64,000 nucleotides of DNA from positions 12,648,501 to 12,712,500 of the forward strand of contig NC_037091.1 of NCBI RefSeq assembly GCF_002994745.2, given 5' to 3'. Shown piece by piece: positions 1 through 11,485 of this stretch. The DNA comes from Rosa chinensis (Eukaryota > Streptophyta > Magnoliopsida > Rosales > Rosaceae). The notes under the pieces were generated by a model, which was given only the letters and a program-made list of their open reading frames with translations, had not been told where the DNA came from and searched no databases. How positions within the stretch are numbered: the stretch's first letter is position 1; each line of letters opens with the position of its first letter. A program made the translations under genes and the position numbers.

Positions 1-159
1 TCGATTTGGGCCATCACTCCACTGGCTATTTTATTGTGATTAGTAGTCTCTAACGAAGACATCTATCGTATTCCATGTTTTTTACATCTCTTATTTACTT
101 TTTTAAAAATTAAATTTGCTAACTAAACGCTTTTCAAATACTTAACTTAGACTTAATGT

Positions 160-500
160 TCTAGAAATCGTTAGACAATAGGCGAGTGGTGAGAAGCGAC
201 TTAGGGCCTAATCGCTTAGGCGGATACACAGATTTTATTTTATTTTGATTTGATTATAAAACATATAAATAAGTGTAATTAAACAAAAGACTATACTTAA
301 TAGAAATTGATTGAAAACATGATAAAAAGTTAAGTATATATAATGAATACTTACAAATACAAAGTTAATTTTAAGTATTTAACCCAAAAAAAAAATTTAT
401 TATGAATATGAAATCGCCTAGGTGCAGCTCAGACTAATTGAAGCGGCTAGCCACCTTCAGGCACCTAAGCGGCCGCCCAGAGAGACTTTCAGTCTTAAGG
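160..500. repeat. Probable MITE or other dispersed repeat with GCCTAGGCGG-like ends
   Basis: Two GC-rich blocks bracket an AT-rich core. The left block (about 180-230) contains 'atcgcttaggcgg'; the right block (about 410-480) contains 'atcgcctaggtg' and 'cacctaagcggccgccc'. Short inverted matches of this type are common at the ends of plant MITEs. No target duplication could be fixed, so the boundaries are approximate. No coding potential is seen. Confidence 0.35.
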
Positions 501-738
501 GAATGTTCCTAACAACCAAAGCTGAGTTGTAATGCTTCTATAATTGTTATTTATTAAAAAGAAAAACTGAGATAATTATTGAAAAAAGTCAGAGCTTGTT
601 TAACTAATTAAAAAGAAAAATCAGGGAATTTTCAACCGTAATGTTTCATGCTTAATTAAGGGTTTCATAAGCTTAGTTTTCATGCCGCTATGATGATTGC
701 TGAAATTTTAGCTTGGTTGCAGAATTAAATTTGCGGAA

Positions 739-1725
739 AATGATTTGTGGCCTCAATGAGGCCTAAGATTTGTGGCCTCAATCTTAGGTGTCATGCCATG
801 TCACATACACACATCACCAATTTGTCAAATCATGACATGTAATTCTTGAGAAAAATACCGTATTATCCTTCCAAAATCTAATGAATCTAAGTTATTTTGG
901 CTTTCTTCTAAACAAAAATTATTTTGGTTTTTTTTTTTTTCATTACACTCATGCTTAGATTTAAACAACAATTTTTTTCTTCAACAAAGAATAGAAAAAA
1001 ATTCATGTAATTCAGTCAATAGATTTGCACATACACTCGATCAATAGATTTGCATAACATATGTATATGAATTCAACCTTTTTTGGGTTCCTATAAATTT
1101 TGAAAATATAATGTGAAAAATACATGTTCATATGATTATATATATTCTTTTGTTCATTTTTTTTCTCTCTCTCTCTCTCTATGTAGCTAGGGTTTACACG
1201 TTATGTTTGAGTTTATTATTTTTTGTTTTTTTTTCCCTTATATTTAGATTTGTAGATGATAATTAATGGCTGAAATTTTTTCTTACCTCTTAATTTAGAC
1301 ATACGTATTTTCCAAATTCAATTTATTAATGCTATTTTTTTGGATGAAATTAATCAATATTTGAAAAGGAAAGTTAATGCCTATTTCTTGACTATATTCA
1401 TGCTATTTGGAAAGAAAAAGTATAGGAAAGAATTTAATTAAATGAAGAAAAATATTTGTCAAAGAATTTGTAGACATATCTCTTAAATTAATACATAATT
1501 AATAGCTTATATTTTTTTTCATCACCTAATTTAATTCATTAATGTAATTGATTCATTCCCTAACATCTAGAAGGAAATATAAAAGGGTAAAATTGGTGTT
1601 ACAATAGTATGATGTGGCAAGATTTATTATGTGGAATTGAAAATAAAATTTGTATTTGCTTACATGGCATGACACCTAGGATTTGAGGCCACAAATTTTA
1701 GGCCTCATTGAGGCCCTATATCATT
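739..1725. mobile_element. MITE-like element with long terminal inverted repeats
   Basis: The left end (about 739-805) reads inward as aatgat, then 'ggcctcaatgaggcc', then 'gtgtcatgccatgt'. The right end (about 1660-1725), read on the minus strand, repeats the same words in the same order. This gives terminal inverted repeats of roughly 65 bp around an AT-rich, non-coding core. Within each repeat the word GGCCTCAATGAGGCC is itself nearly palindromic. No target duplication is visible, so the superfamily is open. The reading frames inside are chance ones. Confidence 0.7.
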
Positions 1726-2204
1726 GCCAAGATAATCTTGATAAATATTCTACAGTGCCCACATATATGTCAGATATACACACATTTACATATGAGAGCA
1801 AAATTGTTGTCATTATAATAAGGAGAGTCATTGTTTGTGTAATTTTAGTTCTATTAGAGGTGAGAACTCCACCTACGACATTTTTACAAGTATATGAACA
1901 AATTGTTGTCATATATCATAACTTGGTTCAATTATATATAAATAGTTTAAAGGAATGTGGTAACTTTGTGGTCAATGTCGTAAATTTGGTTCAATTGAAT
2001 TATAATTTTGATTCAATAAGATGTAAATGAGTGTATAATAAACATCCATGTACCATAAACAACTCCGTTAATTTCATTATTGATATACGAGCAGAATTGA
2101 AAGATAAGAGGTACGGGAAGGTAAAGCAGTACAGAAATGAAATTAGAGATAGTTGGAACTCTGCCGAAACAAGCACATGAGAGATTCCAACAAAGCCTTA
2201 ATTC
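1726..2204. other. Intergenic, no gene recognised
   Basis: AT-rich DNA between the MITE and the 3' end of the glutathione transferase copy. A 115-codon frame overlapping the MITE edge has low-complexity composition and no recognisable domain. On the minus strand the last bases would hold the 3' UTR of the transferase gene. Confidence 0.5.
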
Positions 2205-3088
2205 TTAAACAAGACCACTAAAGAGGGCCACCATTTTATCACGATCAGGAAGGTTTTCTTTGATTTCAGGCACCTCCTTGAAATTGTTAGTCCATGCATG
2301 CAAGCGAGGAAAAGCATGGGCTTCAAAAAGCTTCACCCCAGCCACCTCTTCAATGACTCCAAACCAATGAGCAAACCATCCGAAGGCTATGTCTGCAATA
2401 CCAATGTTGTCTCCTCCGAAAACTCCTTCTTTTCCAGACCTGCGCGCTCTTCAATAGTTCTCAGCATCTCCAATGTCTCTTTCTTGGCATTCTCTCGCTC
2501 TTCGCCTGCTGATTTGAAGGCCCTCCAGATTGCAGGACCCTAAGAATTAGAATATTAATATTCAATAGTCATCCGGCCGGCAGACCGGCACAGCACGCGT
2601 TTCCTCTAATTATATGCCAATATATGTGAAGTTTAATCTTGATTTGCAGTGTGCCAACATAACATGTTAGAGATCTTGAAACAATATATATGTTACATAT
2701 ATTTGATTTAATTGAAAGATCAAATCGTAATTAGTCAATATAACTAAACTAATCTAGGGATTATATTCTTTACCTTATCATCAGCAAATTTAACCCAGAA
2801 CCTGGCCATGGCTCTTTCATAAGGATCAGTGGGCAGTAAGGGGTTCTGCGGCCATGATTCTTCTATATATTCGATGATGACCATGGACTCGCAAATCGGC
2901 TTCTCTCCATGAACAAGAACTGGGATCTTCTTGTGAACTGGGTTGTACTTGAGAAGTTGAGCACTTTTCGTGTTGCGAAGATCTTCCTCTATGTAATCAT
3001 ATGGTATGCCTTTCAGCTTCAGAGCCCACATCACCCTGCAACTAAATGGACTATTCCAGACTCCATATAGCTTCACCTGATCTGCCAT
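2205..3088 (-). pseudogene. Tau-class glutathione S-transferase, two exons, 1-bp frameshift in exon 2
   Basis: Cytosolic GSTs of the tau class conjugate glutathione to electrophiles and herbicides. Exon 1 (3088..2774, 105 codons) starts [19 protein letters not shown], with the tau-type SPFS active-site serine, then [13 protein letters not shown] and [11 protein letters not shown] of the glutathione-binding thioredoxin fold. The donor AAG|GTAAAG is at 2774/2773. Exon 2 (2539..2205) follows acceptor TTAG and carries the helical C-terminal domain (IADIAFGW, FPRLHAW) ending in TAA. One intron and about 216 residues are usual for this class. In exon 2 the sequence 'ggagttttcgg' (A run at 2419-2422 on the + strand) is one T short, so the frame is lost after about 45 codons of exon 2. 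All other codons are open, so this is either a very recent pseudogene or a sequence error. Confidence 0.88.
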
Positions 3089-4592
3089 GTCTCAGATATC
3101 AATGTGTGGGAGCTAGCTAGTTGGACTCCCCAAATCTATTTATGCAAAACATAAAATCATTTGAAAATAAAAGTGGACTCAACTGCTTGGGCAGCACGCT
3201 TAACAATTTCAATTACATAATTAATTAGACAGGATTGAATTCAAGTAGCTTGTCATGCACCTTTCTTTTTATACTATTATGTCGACATATTCTTTTGATG
3301 ACAAGGTTTAGGAGAGTTAATAATGGTTATTATTGTACGTAAGCCCCTTTTCTTAATGGTCATCAAACAGTACATTTCCATTCAAAGTTGCCTTTTTAAA
3401 GAATTTCTTGTAGGGAAGTGCTCAAGTATCTTCTAGTGAGAAACCGAGTTAGAATTAGAAGTCAAAAATTAATCGTGCCCTTCCAGTATATATTAAACTT
3501 TGGTCTATCTGAAATGTTGATCAGGAATACTCCTCTATGGAAATAAGCTGTCACTCCGTGCCACCACCTCAATGTGCCATGCTCACTATGTCCTTTTATT
3601 TATTTTTTATGTCTTGCTACGAAGACTTTGCTAATAAGGCTCCAATATATCCCCTTCTAATTCTCGAGCTATTACGCTGCCTGTTCGTTGGTCTAATCTC
3701 TAAGGAAAATTCTAGTGTATGTTAACGTATGCCATACATTAATTTTTTTGAATATTTTAGACCGTCGGATATAATTAAACTGAGAATATATCTAACGGTT
3801 CAGAATATTCTATAACGGTAACCTGCTTACCCGTTAACCTGTATAAACATTTTTTTTTTTTTTTGCAAAATTCTAGATTACATATCAACTATAAAATTTG
3901 AGACTTTCTCAGAAAACCCTAAATTGAAAAGGCAAGTAAGACCGTAAGAAATCATTCAATTTCTTCTGGTACAAATTTTCCTTTTGCTCTGATAAAACCC
4001 TAAGTTGAAAAGGAGAAGACTGGAGGAATGAAGAAGTGCATGCGTTGAGGAAGGATAGGTCTCCCAATACTCGTAAGTTTTCTGGTACCATATTTGTTTT
4101 TACTTCCTGCAGCATGATTAGTTGTAATTCTACGGCCACATTCTCTGGTCCAACCTCCACCACAACGCCTCCTTAGCCTCCACTGTCATCTCTCTTTGTT
4201 CCTCTCTCTCTCCTCTTCCCCTCGCCACACCCACCACCTCTTTCCCGAACCCAAATCTCTCTCTCTCTTCAACCATGCCATATAACAGAGCTTTGACGAA
4301 GAACCCTTCGCTTTATTTCAAGGTCATGATTTCTTGTTTATGATTCTTACAATGAGTTCTTGCAGGTTGGACCATCTTGGACTGTTGATTACTTCCAAGT
4401 TCCAAAGGACTTTTCTTTTCGGGTGTCATCGCATACTTTTGGAAACAAGCTAGTGTACTGGTGGGTATGAGATACCCTCATTTACAACTATTTGAACAAA
4501 AATTTACAAGTATTTGAACCAAAATTACAACATTGAGAACAAAAGTTACCATATTCATTTACACTATTTACATATAGTTAAACAAAAATTAC
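3089..4592. other. Intergenic, no gene recognised
   Basis: The first ~150 bp form the promoter side of the glutathione transferase copy. The rest is AT-rich and has pyrimidine tracts near 4190-4270. No frame has a recognisable domain. Small ORFs at 3537 (+) and 4163 (-) are low-complexity. Confidence 0.4.
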
Positions 4593-4759
4593 AACATTGA
4601 CAACGAATTTGTTCAAAAGCTTGTAAAAATGTCGTAAGAGGTGTAATTACCATTATTAGAACTAAGATTACAACGTACATTGACAACGAATTTGTTCAAA
4701 AACTTATAAAATGTCGTAAGATGTGTAATTACCGTTATTAGAACTAAGATTACACAATG
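4593..4759. repeat. Imperfect tandem repeat, two units of about 84 bp
   Basis: The unit beginning 'acattgacaacgaatttg' at 4593 is repeated from 4677 with a few substitutions ('gttcaaaa', 'tgtcgtaaga', 'gtgtaattacc', 'attagaactaagattaca' in both). Related words continue on both sides to about 4850. It is non-coding. Confidence 0.75.
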
Positions 4760-5764
4760 TAGGACTCAAATTACAACTTTGACAACAAAATTTGTTCTCA
4801 CTTTTGTAAATGTGGGTATGAGATACCCACCACTACACTAAAATTTCCCATACTTTTGAAGTAAGATTCTTGCTTTTCTTGAATCTTGATTCTGTCAAAT
4901 GCAATTACCTTTGATTGTTTCTTTCATGTCCATAGAATTAGTGTAGATATGGTGAACGGTGTGGCAAGAAAAGTATGACTATTAAATAAATTATATATTT
5001 AGAAGTTAGAGCGACATTAGTTGGTTGGGTGCCAGGGTTGAAAGTAATTTTAAAGACTGCATCTTAGCAATATTATCAATCTGGTTATGTATTAATTGCT
5101 GGAACTAGGTAGGTAGAAAAGCTGGACGTGAAGTGGTGAATGATTAATCATGGTCTTTGATATTTGGCATATAGGAAAAACTTGTTTTACGACGTACAAC
5201 AATTATTGATGCATGTACAATAGGTATTAGCTCAGCCAAAGATATAATTATGCAGGAGTCTTTATCATGATACATGACCAACCATATGCTTGGTGTTGAG
5301 AATTGAGATATTAAAATCAAAGCCCGGGTTTGGTTGGGCAGTTCTGATTTTAGTTGTTTTGTTTCTTAATTCCCTTTGTTTTGCATAATCTACGTACTTG
5401 AAGGTTTCATGATGTAGAAATCATGTCTGAAAACTCAAATTTACATATCGAGAATGATGGTTTCTATGTCCTCTAGAATGATTGAAAACTCATGTGATTC
5501 GGGTAGTATGTTATTGGAATTAGATGAATTGAATGCAAAAGTAAGGACTTTTGGCTTGCTTTAATGTTTGATAAAGATTTTATCTCTTTAGTCTTACATT
5601 AAAGATGAGAGGCAGTGGATAAGGACATGCATAGAAGAGAAATTAGAGCTTGTCTTTAAACAATGGAACTTAAATTTCAAGATTTCATTTGCTCTTGTTA
5701 CTATACCTTTTGTTTTATATATTCAACTTGATGGTATTACGGCTATAATGAGAATTCTTGCAGA

Positions 5765-6236
5765 CAATGTTTGGAAAATGCTTCTGAATCAGTATTGGGT
5801 TACTTGCCTTGGTCTGAGAGGAGGACATTAAACGCTGGGTGCTTCATGACGTACTCTGATATTTTCTCAACAAGGAATTGGGAAGTGGAATTTCCAATAA
5901 GCTTATAAGGTTGGACAATGAGGTTTCGGAACAGTTTATAAGGTTAGCTTTTCTCCATATTCTTTGAACTAGAACTGAACATGTTCTTATGATTGCAGAA
6001 ACTAATTGGTTAATTTCATCTTTGCAGGGAGTTTTGCCTGATGGGAGAGAGATTGCAATGAAGAGTTTTTTTTTAACAATAGGAATAGAGCAGCAAATTT
6101 CTATAATGAAATCAACATTATAAGCACTGTGGAACACAAAAATTTGGTTAGATTGTTGGGTTGAAGTTGCTCAGAACCTGAAAGCCTTCTGGGATATGAA
6201 TACTTTGCCACTAAAAGTCTTGACCGCTTCATTTTC
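5765..6236 (+). pseudogene. Cysteine-rich receptor-like kinase (DUF26 RLK) fragment
   Basis: CRKs are plasma-membrane receptor kinases with extracellular DUF26 (Gnk2) domains. From 5765 the frame reads QCLENASESVLG and then LNAGCFMTYSD, typical of the end of a DUF26 domain, with one expected cysteine replaced by tyrosine (LGYLP). From about 6029, after an acceptor-like TTTGCAG, the frame reads LPDGREIAMK, NFYNEINIIS, VEHKNLVRLLG and then YEYFATKSLDRFIF. This is the N-lobe of a CRK2-type kinase, including the ATP-site lysine. An indel in the T run at about 6066-6074 shifts the frame, a TGA follows RLLG, and no transmembrane segment or C-lobe is present. The match is recognised by eye, not by search. 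Confidence 0.82.
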
Positions 6237-6424
6237 GGTAATTTACTTTACTGTTGTTATCTTAGTTTTGTAAGGACGTTGTATTTCTCATTGCTCTTTT
6301 CTTTTGTTGTATTTGGAGAAGTTTAGGCCTTATGTCCCCTTCTTCCTATAATTTGAACGTACTCTCTTTTTCTTATGGAGCTTACAATTTGTATTCTCAT
6401 TTTGATGATTTCTACAACTTATCT

Positions 6425-6834
6425 ATGAATGAACTGATGTCTTTGTATATAGAAACAAATCACTTTTAGACTCAAAACTGATGTAAAAGAATGATAAACA
6501 AACCACTTGAAAAAACAAAACTGATGTTACAAAAAGATAGAGACATCAGTTCTACTTAAAACACATATGTCAAATATGGATAAAGAAATTGAAAACTTGA
6601 CGGAAATGTTGTCATAATAGAAATGAAATCAGTATTTTACAAATAAACTGATGTCTAGACTCATTTTATACGTTGAAATCTGATAAGAAACCGATGTGTA
6701 TAAGCACTGTGGACATCAGCTAAAAACCGATGACTGGATTTTCCGGACCTTTCTCATTACCCACTAAGACATCGGTCATGATTTTGTTTCTCATCTGTTT
6801 TTAGCCGATTTCTGATGGCATTATTCTAGTAGTG
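6425..6834. mobile_element. CACTA (En/Spm)-type terminal fragment
   Basis: Read on the minus strand from 6834, the sequence starts CACTACTAGAATAATGCC, the typical CACTA terminal word. The following 400 bp hold many scattered short words AACTGATGT / AACCGATG / CATCAG in both orientations (for example near 6433, 6476, 6520, 6642, 6688 and 6730). These look like the subterminal motif arrays of CACTA transposons. The opposite terminus was not found, so this is probably a truncated end. Confidence 0.5.
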
Positions 6835-9215
6835 ATCCAGACTTGTTTGGTTGAATTGACGGTGACCTGGGGCTCAAGCAGCAGCGGTGAGAAAACCCCA
6901 ACGGATTGGACATCACTGGAATTGGAGTTCAGATTAGTCATCTTCTGGCTCCGAGGACGACTAAGAGAGATTGAACATTTTAGGGTTTGGGAATTTTGAT
7001 TTGGGGCTTTTTGGGGCTTCTTCGATTAGATTTCTGTAAATTCAAACACAAGAGAAACTAAGGATGGAGAGAATTACAGTGGAGAAGTGATAGCAGAGCG
7101 ATGGTCAGGTCGCCATGACTCTGATACGCTAGAATTTCAACAATGGACCAAGAAGGAAGAAGGACCAAGGAAGAAGGAAGAAACAACAGGAAAAGAAAGG
7201 CGGATAGAGAAGACCCGTCCTGAGTTCAAAAAAAAAAATTAATTATATTCTCTTTTGATTTTACGATAATAGAGGTCAATAGTAGTAACTAGGGTTGAAA
7301 TTAATTTTGATAATGCTTCGATGTTCCAAGCCTAAGTCATAAAATTGATGACATAACAAATTATTGTAAAAAGTGGTAGTCAAGTTGTAATTAGTGTTAA
7401 TATTTCACCATAACAAGTTTCAGAACCGTTTTACCAATAAAACAACAAATTGTAGTAAAAAGTGGTAATTTAGTTGTAATAAGTGTTAATACTTTACTAT
7501 TACAAGTTTTCAGAACCACTTTACTAATAAAACAACGAATGCGTTGCTATAATGGTAAAACTTCATATATTTAAATAAATTTGCGGTGAGTCTTTTATGA
7601 TGTAATAAGGTTGTCTATTTTGTAACTACTGTCCTTTAAGAGTTATTTACTTATTTGACAATTTTTTTTCTAGATTTTACGGCAATTGAGGTCCAAAATA
7701 ATAATCAAGGTTGTATTTGTGGTAATTCTTCAATATTACAAGTCTGAGAACCATTTGACTGATGAGACAACGAATTATTGTAGAAGTAGTAATTAAGCTC
7801 TTATTTGTGGTAATTTTTTATATTACAAGTCTGAGAACCATTTTACTAATGTGACAACAAATTGCTTTCAAAGTGGTAAAACTTTATGTATATATTGTAA
7901 ATGATGAGGCGCAAGTCCTTAATTGTGTATTAAAGTTCTCTATTTTGTAACTAATATTTTTCTTGTGTAAATCTCATCATGAGATAATTACTCGTTTGAC
8001 AACGCATTTTACCATAAGTTACAACAATTGAGGTATAAAGTGGTAATTATGGTTGTTTTTATGATAATTACTTCAAATATGATTTCATTTACAAAAAAAA
8101 AAAAGGATCACCTTACCAATGCTACAACAAATGTTTTGTTTATATGGTAAATAATCATATTAGACCTAAAACTTTTCAAGTCCTAATTCTTGTAATCCAG
8201 TTGTTCTTTTTGTAACTAGAGTCCTTTCTTTTGTAAATTATATCATCGATGAGACATTTTACAACAAACGACCACATTAGACGTATTTAGTGATAATTAT
8301 AGTTGTAATCAAAGTAAATATTGTATTTACGATCTTCATTACAAGTTTTTGAATGATTTACATATAAAACAATAAATTAGTACTTAGTATGGTAATTTTT
8401 TTTTTTAAGTACACATGTCAAATTATAAGTGAATAACCTGTTGACCTATACAATATGTTTCACTAACTAATTTAATTTAATATATATTTATTAAAAAATT
8501 GATGTATGATAAACATCAACACACCTTAGACTTCCCCAATCTCTAAACCCCTCGAGGGACTTTAAAGTGATGAATTGTGATGTTGGTTTCATTTGGAGGA
8601 ATGGTGCATGCGGATGTTGTGGCTGGTAAGGCCAAGTGGTTACTGGTTTACAATCGAGCTATTGCTATCAACGTGTGCTGCACTTCAGTTCATCGACCTC
8701 ATCCTATATTTTTTTTTTTGCCAGTGATCATTATTGACTATGATCGACTATAAGGATGGCTTTTTGTACAAGTGATTGGAATAATGTCAAAAGATGCTAT
8801 TGCACCGATATTGTCTCAATTCAACTAAAAATTATTTTTTAGGTGAGTTTTAACTCAAAATGCCTCAATGAAATTGGCAGTGTTATTGTTACTTTCCTGA
8901 TGCATGATCTCCATTCTCCAACACGCAAGCAAGGTATCCCACTAAATTGTTTCCAATTTAACCATGTCTCAAGTGTTCTATATATATCAAAAATGTCTCG
9001 TTGCAATTGAGAGTAGTCACACATTTGTGAACGTGGAACAATTCATTTTTAATCTTTATTCTCATTCTGTAAGCATAATATGTTGGTGAACGTGAAACAA
9101 TTAATCATAACTTACATAAACTTGTTTTGGCACTTTTAAAGAAACATTTTTTGATTTAATTGAAAGGTCAAATGGTAAGTCGATCAATATGAATAAATTT
9201 ATGGATTATATGTAT
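6835..9215. other. Long AT-rich stretch without a gene, with degenerate internal repetition
   Basis: From about 7360 to 8400 the DNA repeats variants of 'acaacaaattattgtaaaaagtggtaatt' and 'acaagtctgagaaccatttta' many times on an irregular 90-130 bp spacing, like an old, diverged tandem or dispersed repeat. It is related in style to the 4.5-4.8 kb repeat. No domain-bearing frame was found on either strand. Confidence 0.5.
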
Positions 9216-10244
<1,029 letters not shown>

Positions 10245-10905
10245 GTTGCAAAATCTCATAGATAGGCCAGCACGTTGTCCCTGTAGTCAATAGAACCAGC
10301 CTTCAGGTAATCACGATCAGGAAGATTCCTTAATCACTGGCAAATCTTTGAAGTGCACAGTCCATGCATGAAAGTGAGGAAATCCTTGGGGATCAAACAA
10401 CTTTATTCCAAGCACTTCTTCAATGACACCATACCATAAAACTATCATTCCAAATGCTATGTCCACAATACCAATTTTGTCCCCTACTAAATATTCCTTC
10501 GTTTCAATACCTGCGTGATCTTCTACGGCTCTCAGCATCTCCAAGCTCTCTTTCTTTGCCTTCTCTTGCTCCTCGCCCTTGGTTAAGAAGACCCTCCAAA
10601 TTGCAGGTATCTGCAGTATATTTTGAGAGAAGACTCTATCAGTTTATGTACGAGGAAAATCAATTCTAGTAAAGGCAGTTAATGTATTAATATATCTTAT
10701 GTAACGGGAGCTTAGCGGAAAATAGAATAAGCTATCCCTTATGTAAGATCTTGAACAGATGAATGCTTAATTTGTTTATAAGTAAACCTATATAATTTAC
10801 AACAGCAACGTACAATTTCGGTTCAATTGAAATATGAAGGAAGTAACATTACCAAATGTAATAGAGTTCTAGTTGTTGAGTACTTGTACTGACCTTCTCT
10901 TATGC
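10245..10905 (-). pseudogene. Tau-class glutathione S-transferase, exon 2 remnant (copy 3)
   Basis: On the minus strand, from about 10614 the frame reads IPAIWRVFLTKGEEQEKAKK, then MLRAVEDHAG, VGDKIGIVDIAFGM, HFHAWTVHFKDLPVIKE. This is the C-terminal helical domain of a tau GST. A 1-bp loss near 10323 shifts the tail; the other frame continues LPDRDYLKAG and NVLAYL, then stop. Upstream, the intron runs to about 10893, where a donor-like 'aaggtcag' context matching the end of exon 1 appears. Immediately beyond it homology ends, so exon 1 has been removed. Confidence 0.8.
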
Positions 10906-11100
10906 TTCATCTAGTGGTGTGTTTTGAGGGCATCATCATCATCTAACGAGCCAATCAGGACATTGAGTCCAATAGATGGTTCGTTTAGCGTAGAAGTGAC
11001 TGGGAATGGGACGGTGAACTGACGGATTGGGTGTTTCCGGTATAGAATTGATCTGGCAAGCATAGAGTTACATGGTGGTGGGTAGCTGGCGGTCCAGTCT

Positions 11101-11146
11101 GTGGCTTCTGGGATGGGATCTTAGTGGCTTCTGGGATGGGATCTTA
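11101..11146. repeat. Short tandem duplication, 2 x 23 bp
   Basis: The word beginning 'gtggcttctgggatggga' occurs twice head-to-tail with no change, in non-coding DNA between the GST remnants and the F-box gene. Confidence 0.9.
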
Positions 11147-11485
11147 GTGTCACATACTCTCTTTATAATCAAGCTTTATTGAACTACTTCAGAAGTTACA
11201 CAAATTAATGTCAGTTTGGAGATGACGTACAACAAATATAGGGCCTCATTCTATCAAGCAACTGAATCAGCAAAATTAAAAACCATACATTTCTCATTTA
11301 CTAAATACTAACAAACAAAGAAAACCCTAGAGAAAAAATGTTCTGTACAAGACTACATAACTGCTTCCACAACTAAATAAAAATCATTGTTTGAAGCTAG
11401 TTAGATACTTAGATAAGTATAATCTGCTACAGAATGATCAAATTCTAACGTATCTTATACAAACAGTATGAAGAAGAAAATTGTT

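Noticed and set aside
4570..8400. Possible satellite or CRISPR-like array
   Set aside because: Repeats are irregular in spacing and diverged, with no constant spacer length; they are old AT-rich repeats in a plant nuclear genome.
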